Of a stretch of 64,000 nt of DNA, positions 58,050 to 64,000 are shown one piece after another. Origin of the DNA: Cadophora sp. MPI-SDFR-AT-0126 (Eukaryota; Ascomycota; Leotiomycetes; Helotiales; Ploettnerulaceae); NCBI GenBank assembly GCA_020747065.1, contig JAGMVK010000018.1, positions 496,001 through 560,000 on the forward strand, given 5' to 3'. The position numbers and the translations under genes were made by a program. Each line of letters starts with the position of its first letter. Position 1 is the stretch's first letter. The notes under the pieces were generated by a model. The model saw only the letters and a list, made by a program, of their open reading frames with translations. It searched no databases and was not told the origin of the DNA.

Positions 58050-58998
58050 GCCGCCGAACTCGTTTTCGAGGAAGTGAAGACAGCATGCTGCGGATTGAGA
58101 ATGTTGATATCGAAACCATCAGCGCGTCATGGACCGACTACAATCTAGACACTAATCTTCGGTAAATTTAAGCTTATCTACTGAGCATCAACACTGAGAT
58201 CTGGGTTACCGTACTTTTGTGGCAGTCAGTATCAAAACACCTACAACTATATCAACTTGACTGATTCCGATCAAACACCTCGGAATAAATCATGTCAAAT
58301 TGTGTCAAATTTATGTTGCATTAAGCGATGATTTTGGGATAAACCTGGAAAACTTGAACCTGCAGATGCCCTTTCGACCTCCTTCTAGCAAACAAGCGGT
58401 GGATGCCCAAACTCTAACTTTTACCACCGGTCAATGAGTCTTTGCTTAAAAATGAACCCATCAGGCCAGTTCCAATTGTTCGATTGCATCTCAAACACTT
58501 TCCTTTCAGATCTATTTCGGCTTTATCGCGTTACATACGGTAGAGCTATCGGCGTCGCGCGCCAAAGGCCGAACGACCGAGCGCCCGAGATCGCTAAGCG
58601 AGTCTTTCTTACCCCAAAACAGTACCTGCGTCAAAGTATCATTGGGGCGTAAGGCCATGGATTTTTCGGATTTAAATCGGTCTTACGAGCCAGAGAGCCA
58701 CAACGCTACCTAAAAGATCATGAACGACAATCCGAGACGTAGAGTTCTTGCTTATGAAGCTTTCCGTGACTGTACCGTTATCGTGAGCATGAGATGAAAT
58801 GCAAAAGCAGGTGTGGAGACACAGTGTTCATCTCAAGTGGCACAGCAACTTAGTGAATCTGCATATAAGTGAAGCATCGCAGCTCATCCGACAAAAGAGA
58901 AAGCATCAAACCTAATTTTCAATTACTCAGATCATCTTTTCCGAAGCCATCTCCTATCTTCAGACATACCCAATCAACTCAACTCATTAAACACAAAA
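58050..58998. other. Divergent promoter region, methyltransferase and hydrolase
   Basis: 949 bases between two ATGs pointing apart. A short plus frame at 58434-58652 has no motif. The hydrolase side has a TATAAG 130 bases above its ATG (next entry). Confidence 0.4.
58864..58869 (+). promoter_or_regulatory. TATA element of the alpha/beta-hydrolase gene
   Basis: TATAAG at 130-135 bases above ATG 58999, with an A/C-rich leader in between. Position and sequence fit a core promoter. Not otherwise tested. Confidence 0.45.
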
Positions 58999-59943
58999 AT
59001 GGAGGACCCAAAGTTTGCCAACTTCAGCGTCACCACAACACACTACAAGATCGTCAACGATCAAGAAATTCCGCTCTATGTCGTCATCCCGAAAGGCGTT
59101 CATACCGGCAAGCGTCCAATTTTAGTTCACTTCCACGGTGGATATCTCATCACTGGACATGCTCTTTACCCAGACTGGACAACCCAATGGTCTTTGGACT
59201 ACGCGACTCTTCATTCGGCGATTCGAATCTCAGCCAACTACCGTCTCCTACCCGAAAGTAAAGGTCTGGATATCCTCTCCGATGTCCACGATCTCTTTAC
59301 CTGGATCGAGAACGATCTCCCAGCATATCTGAAGCGCATCGGCAGCGATATTACGCCTGACTATGAGAGAGTCGCGACGTATGGTGAGAGTGCTGGCGGT
59401 TATTTAGCTATTCAGTCGGGCCTGATGAGATCAGATCTCGTGAAGGCTGTGATTGCTGCATATCCAATGACCTTTCTCGACCGTCCTTGGTACTCCGAGG
59501 CATCTACGGACAAGTCTCCTTTCGGCGCGCCTCAAGTTCCTAAAGCAATTCTCGACCAGCATATTGCCGCGATGGAGTCAGGCAAGATTGTCACGGGTGC
59601 GATTCCGCCAGAGAGAATGCAGCTTGCGCTACCCATCCTGCAGAATGGACTGTTCCCACAAATCATGGGTACGGATGAGTCGCTGTATCCCGAGAGGGTT
59701 GTGGAGAAGAAGAAGGACGGCGAGCAGGCTCCATTTCTGTTTTTATTGCATGGAAAGGAAGATACGGCCGTTCCTTGTGACTATTCTGTGGATTTCGTGA
59801 AGGTCTGGGAGGAAAAGTTTGGTCATGGGAGTGTGGTCGGCAAGTTTGAGAGTGGTGATCATGCCTTTGATGGGACTGCTACGCTTGAGACTCCGTGGTT
59901 GAAGGATGGACTTGCTGGTGTAAGTAAAGCATGGATCAGATAA
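58999..59943 (+). CDS. Alpha/beta hydrolase (fold-3, esterase/lipase-like)
   Basis: Intronless, 314 aa. The oxyanion-hole motif H-G-G is at residues 46-48 (H-F-H-G-G-Y). The nucleophile elbow G-E-S-A-G-G places the catalytic Ser at 131. Asp 255 (H-G-K-E-D-T-A-V) and His 288 (G-D-H-A-F-D) complete the triad. These match the hormone-sensitive lipase/fold-3 group of carboxylesterases. There is no signal peptide, so it is probably cytosolic. The substrate could be a short-chain ester, a metabolite ester or a xenobiotic. All active-site residues are present and the length is usual for the family. The promoter has a TATA element, suggesting inducible expression. It neighbours a methyltransferase transcribed divergently, but no shared pathway is demonstrable. 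Confidence 0.93.
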   Translation: MEDPKFANFSVTTTHYKIVNDQEIPLYVVIPKGVHTGKRPILVHFHGGYLITGHALYPDWTTQWSLDYATLHSAIRISANYRLLPESKGLDILSDVHDLFTWIENDLPAYLKRIGSDITPDYERVATYGESAGGYLAIQSGLMRSDLVKAVIAAYPMTFLDRPWYSEASTDKSPFGAPQVPKAILDQHIAAMESGKIVTGAIPPERMQLALPILQNGLFPQIMGTDESLYPERVVEKKKDGEQAPFLFLLHGKEDTAVPCDYSVDFVKVWEEKFGHGSVVGKFESGDHAFDGTATLETPWLKDGLAGVSKAWIR

Positions 59944-60139
59944 ATCAATAATAATGTCGCGCTTTGCATCATATTGTGGTCTTCTAAAACCTTGTGAAAA
60001 ATGAAATGGGATAACTCAATAGGTGAATGAAACTATTCAATTTGACTATCAGCTTCGGGATTTTCTGGATTTGAGAATTTTAAGCTGCATTTCTTATGGA
60101 TCGGGGGCTAAAAAAGACAGTTGTTGAATACGAAAGCCA

Positions 60140-61269
60140 TCAGTAGGTGTCGCAATCGCAACCACGATCACCTTCACTGCAGAACTCACTGGAATTTGAG
60201 TCATCATCAGAACCATCATACTGGAACTCGTCCGCATCCTCCGACTCATCATCATCCATGGGATGGTCGTTTCGATCATGGACGCTACGCCTGACAGGGT
60301 CGATGGCAAGTCCCGAGTAAAGCCCATCGAAGTCCGGCCGAGGAGGAAAAGTTCGGATACGACTATTCTCTTCGAAGAGCTCCTCATCCGACGTATCATT
60401 TTCCTCCATTATCTCAGCCATGGTATGACTCAGATCTTCCAGCCTTCCCTGCGGAGTTATATATCTTTCATTCTCCTCAAAATTTCGCCATTCAGCCTCT
60501 CTGGCCAGCACTCTCCACTCGTGTGCTCTCAGCGGTGGATCGCGCTCAACCGGAACCTGAGGCCCGTTATCCAATCTATACTGATCAATAATTTGATGTG
60601 CCTCACTCAAGACGGCAGTAGTGGTGTTGCTTTGAGCTTCGGTAAGCCCCGATTCTGTCGCAGTGGCAGTTCTCAAAACTCGCCTTTGCGGCTGGCAATG
60701 CTGAAGGACTGCAACTCGAAGGTGTTCTGAGCCAGACCTTTCAGCTTCAGATATCATCATCTCAAGCACAGCCTTACTGTACGTGGATCTTGAAGATCCG
60801 CGCTGTTGATAGTATTCCAATGTCGTGTAAGGCCGTACAGCTCTCTCCGATCAGCTTCGATATGTGTCTCTCTATGCGCAGTAGAGGCTGTCCAAGTCCG
60901 AGCATGTGCACTGTTCATGGCACTGGTGTAATTGTTGAACGAGGTGACGAAATTTCCATTCGCTCCGCCTTCCATGGGGAACAACAGGACGATGGGGGTA
61001 TCGAATCTGTCTGGTGTTGAAGCTACGAGCTGGTATGGCCGACCTCGTACAGTTGCACAAAGCGCCTGGAAGTTGTCGACTTCCGCTTGTGCGCCTATCT
61101 CATCTAGGTAGACTGCGTATCCGAAGATATCTCTTTCCAGCATTTCGTCGAAGTTATCTTCGTTTGCACTGCCATCACTCATGTGCGCTGGGGAGACTTC
61201 ATAGTTGGCCACAGTCCAATCACGAAATGAGAGGACTGGTGGAGCTACGCCTTGATTATGGGAAGCCAT
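60140..61269 (-). CDS. Hypothetical protein with acidic C-terminus
   Basis: Two frames on the minus strand overlap at 60757-60850 and must be joined. My preferred model uses exons 61269-60778 and 60700-60140 with a 77-bp intron (GTAAGG donor, TTCAG acceptor, phase 0), giving 350 aa. The N-terminal part (P-V-L-S-F-R-D-W-T-V-A-N-Y-E) looks globular. The C-terminal part is strongly acidic (D-D-D-E-S-E-D-A-D-E-F) and disordered, ending in a short Cys pair (G-C-D-C-D). Without the intron the second frame also reads well through the putative intron (helical, S-K-A-V-L-E-M-M-I-S-E-A), so a frameshift in a decayed gene is an alternative. A 5' UTR intron is suggested by a GTAAGT donor at 61440-61435. 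No family is recognised. Confidence 0.55.
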
Positions 61270-62373
61270 GAAGTTGTAATTGCTGCGATTTAGAGTGGTT
61301 TATCAGTGGGTGTACGTTTCAATTAATCGATTCCACTTTAAGTAGGCAATTCTGAACATTAGTACCCGGAAGAATCACATTGTTTATTGTCCATTGTATT
61401 TCTCTCAAAGAGCTGCTCAAAAGGTTTCAGGTACTTACAAAAGACTTCTGAGCAACCGTTCCAGGCAGTCAGAGAGACTCTGACAAAGCATTCGTAACAA
61501 TGAGGTTGATTCTGCCCTTTGTTTACTCTCAGTTGATTCAATAGCGAACAATAGGCATCAATTCAGATCATTGCGCAGACACAACGCGCCAGATAGCTCC
61601 ATCTAGTGGTACATAGAGATTACTCAGTGCTTGTTGTACTGCTTTCATTGGTTTGCAATTCATCACTATATTATTACTTCATTTTAAATTGGACCTGCGC
61701 ATGCGTTCCAGCCTTGGCAGCGAGCTGCGGGTGAGCTGAAGGTCATCACGAGTGTAACATCTAATTAGTCTGAAATGGCATACTGCAGTATGCGAATGAA
61801 ACTGAACGTTTAAGGATCTATTCTCAATTACAAAACTTATCTATAGAGTACTAAGGCCACGAGATAGCCTACAATCCAGCCATGACAGACTATGGAAAGC
61901 CACATTGGTGAATTCACCTTGCTCTTGAATGTATTGGGGGTGCTGGAAGACGAAAATAATGGAAGGGGAGATTGTATCCCTTGCATGTCCTCCACCACGG
62001 GCTGAAGACATATTGGGCTTTCACAGAAGAGTATGGAAATGTGACAATGGATTATTTTGATAGATGAGTTCCACTTGTATGAAAATACACTGTTCTACAG
62101 CACATCCAAAACTACCAAAATGGGGATCTCTCGGCTATCCGTATAAGAAGCATGAGGATTTCAATGAGCAAAGGGGCTATGGTGCTCATCTGGTCATTTA
62201 TAGATAAGTATACTACTTCTAGCGAAAGAATTCTTATATGAAGCAGAGTTGGCTCAAATACAATAAATGTTATTAGGTAGACTATAACTTATAATTAAAT
62301 CATCACAAAATCGATTTACCGGTACAGCGAACCTATAGCAAATAGGGAGATAATAGCGATTAAGGAGTCTAGT
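61270..62373. other. 1.1 kb intergenic, AT-rich toward the HET gene
   Basis: It holds the leader of the preceding gene (possible 5' UTR exon around 61441-61540). From about 62180 to 62390 the sequence is strikingly A/T-rich. No gene is seen. Confidence 0.4.
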
Positions 62374-64000
62374 TTAAAATATATGAAATATCTCCTTTTT
62401 ATATTTCCCTTCACTGTATTCCTTCATTGCCTCGCCTTCCATAATGCCGTCAACATAACACTCTCCAATTAAGATATAACCTTCTCCTTGTTTCCGTAGG
62501 ATGAAAGGAGTTTGAGCGCCAAACAAAATACAGATCGAATCACCGATTTGGATATTTTCCCTTGTGATACCCATAAAGCCATTACTGCTGAAAAAGAATA
62601 GACTTGACCAAGCCGAGTCCAGAAGGAGCCGAGATTCAAGATCGTAGGACCATTTTTGTTGTTCAGCATCCAAGAAGCACCACCTACTCCTAGCCTCAGC
62701 CGCTCTCTCTTTGGTAACATCCGTTAATTCATTGCCACCAGAAACAGTAGTCCAGAATGCGGCAGGCGATACACCTCTTTGATTGGCAAGTATCTGCCAT
62801 TGATGGATTGTGATTGCTCGTGATTCTTCGTCGTCATTCGGGAGATATTCAATTCCAATTTCATTTACGGTATCAAACTGATATCCTTCCGTTCTTATTT
62901 CAGAAAAGCCGTTGAGTTCCTTTACTAGAGACGAATCGAATGAGGCGCCGAGACTAGCATTGAATTTCCGTTTTCCCGTCTGGAAGCTAGAGCTAATCAG
63001 AGAGGCCATGCGAACCATAGTCCAGTCTGGGACCCATGTTGGTAATCCACTCACTCTGTTGGAATGAGTTGTTGAATGGCAGCAGTTCAATATATCCAAG
63101 TTGTCCGTAAGTAAAATCCATTTCGCAGCAAGTTCACAGTATAGTGTAGAAGTTGTGATGTTGTAGTCTATTTCAACCAACTCAGCTAGTTCATCGTTTG
63201 CAAGACTGAGAAGAGCAAAGATTTTGTCGCGGCGATCTTTACAGTAGTGTGTCTTGGTCGAGTACAATAGATGCAAGAGGGATCTCCTTTCTCCAAGATC
63301 ACGGCCAGTCTGATGAGTGTCCCGAAGCCAAAACAAGGATACTCCTCGTCCCAGGTCTTTCCAAAGTTGTGGCACGGACACATTTTGAATCTTCAATCTT
63401 GGGTGTTGACGAGTCAAGAGAGAACAAAAGCTAAAGTATCCGCCCTCAAATATTGACAGCTGGAGTATTCGGTTCCCGCACTGAAACATAATGGCCCTTG
63501 GGAGTACGAATTCTTGAACAATCCAGATTCTTTTCCACCAACGCCGGTGAAAAAGTCTCGTGGTAGCGACCAAGGCTTGGGTTCCGAAAAGTCCTTCCAT
63601 ATCTACCTGGTTGTCCGTAAGCCAGGAGATGTCCTTTCTAATATTCTTTTCTAACCACTCTAAAGTCTTATTGTCCCGTCGTAATATCTCTGAATCAAGA
63701 ATCGTCCTTAGAGCCCAATCGCGGTCCAACGGCTGATCAGATGGGTGTGCCTCCAAAGTCCTGAGAACGGCAGACATGGAGCTCAATCGCTCCAGGGTAT
63801 CGAAAGCCAATCCGCTATCTTCATACGCGTCACCTAGCCAAACTATTGCCCCAATTGCTTTCGAATATATTTGCGCCATTTGTTGAACCTGCTGAGACTT
63901 CTCCGCGTTATCCTCCTGATTGATGCAAATGGCATCGACCCAAATTTTCTGAGGCTGACTTTCGCAAATCAAATGACGCAATGCTGACAGGAGGTTCTCT
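62374..64000 (-). CDS. HET-domain protein, N-terminus cut by window edge
   Basis: An open minus frame of about 542 residues continues past the right edge; the stop is TAA at 62374-62376. The visible part begins inside the HET domain: W-V-D-A-I-C-I-N-Q, E-K-S-Q-Q-V-x-x-M-A-Q-I-Y-S and A-I-V-W-L-G. A mid region with R-R-W-W-K-R-I-W-I-V-Q-E-F follows, then D-R-R-D-K-I-F-A-L-L-S-L-A, typical of fungal HET proteins. The C-terminal module F-I-L-R-K-Q-G-E-G-Y-I-L-I-G-E-C-Y-V-D-G-I-M matches the one in the HET protein at the left side, so both share the same plan. The coding sequence is more AT-rich than its neighbours. Missing are the first residues and the Y-x-A-L-S-Y-x-W motif. Confidence 0.92.
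   Translation of the reverse strand, partial: ENLLSALRHLICESQPQKIWVDAICINQEDNAEKSQQVQQMAQIYSKAIGAIVWLGDAYEDSGLAFDTLERLSSMSAVLRTLEAHPSDQPLDRDWALRTILDSEILRRDNKTLEWLEKNIRKDISWLTDNQVDMEGLFGTQALVATTRLFHRRWWKRIWIVQEFVLPRAIMFQCGNRILQLSIFEGGYFSFCSLLTRQHPRLKIQNVSVPQLWKDLGRGVSLFWLRDTHQTGRDLGERRSLLHLLYSTKTHYCKDRRDKIFALLSLANDELAELVEIDYNITTSTLYCELAAKWILLTDNLDILNCCHSTTHSNRVSGLPTWVPDWTMVRMASLISSSFQTGKRKFNASLGASFDSSLVKELNGFSEIRTEGYQFDTVNEIGIEYLPNDDEESRAITIHQWQILANQRGVSPAAFWTTVSGGNELTDVTKERAAEARSRWCFLDAEQQKWSYDLESRLLLDSAWSSLFFFSSNGFMGITRENIQIGDSICILFGAQTPFILRKQGEGYILIGECYVDGIMEGEAMKEYSEGKYKKEIFHIF

Noticed and set aside
1..64000. tRNA, rRNA, CRISPR array, intact transposon
   Set aside because: I looked for T-loop consensus with paired arms, regular repeat-spacer patterns, reverse transcriptase or transposase motifs and terminal repeats, and saw none convincing by eye. 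A covariance-model and repeat search would be needed to exclude them.

Overview
The window is nuclear DNA of a filamentous ascomycete (Pezizomycotina). The evidence is: genes split by short introns (mostly 42-125 bp, GTAAGT/GTATGT-type donors, CAG/TAG acceptors); two HET-domain proteins; a Zn2Cys6 fungal regulator; WSC, LysM and CBM18 wall-binding modules; a GPI-anchored stalk protein; and a 2EXR protein. Gene content and base composition would suit a plant-associated Leotiomycete, but that is only a guess. There is no operon structure, CRISPR array or rRNA gene, no tRNA gene that I could recognise, and no intact transposon. All exon joins below were made by hand from splice consensus and reading phase. 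Start codons were moved to the first sensible ATG.

Layout. 0-8 kb: tail of an unknown gene, a decayed gamma-glutamylcyclotransferase gene, a HET protein, then an MFS exporter and a Zn2Cys6 regulator in tandem on the minus strand. 8-16 kb: a poorly resolved small gene, a small GPI-anchored glycoprotein, an unknown polytopic membrane protein and a secreted protein with three WSC domains. 17-31 kb: a Rossmann-fold reductase/epimerase, a large lineage-type unknown protein, a small secreted cysteine-rich protein (effector-like), a tandem-BRCT protein resembling the Rad9/Crb2 checkpoint mediator, and a divergent AAA ATPase.

31-42 kb is a chitin-oriented cluster. It holds a secreted LysM-WSC-3xCBM18 protein, a secreted 316-aa protein of unknown fold, and a 1368-aa subgroup C (killer-toxin-like) GH18 chitinase with three LysM domains and a CBM18. 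The first two are transcribed divergently from a shared 1.2 kb region; the chitinase follows on the plus strand. A likely logic is that the chitinase attacks foreign or remodelled chitin while the LysM/CBM18 protein binds chitin fragments or shields the producer's own wall.

42-64 kb: a 2EXR protein, a 5.7 kb stretch without a convincing gene, a conserved Ser/Gly-rich protein, the CAF-1 large subunit, a WSC/Pro-Thr-Ser stalk/GPI surface protein with two possible first exons, a class I methyltransferase, an alpha/beta hydrolase, a hypothetical acidic protein and a second HET protein cut by the right edge. Housekeeping genes (CAF-1, the BRCT protein, the AAA protein) are mixed with accessory secreted and incompatibility genes, as is usual in fungal chromosome arms.
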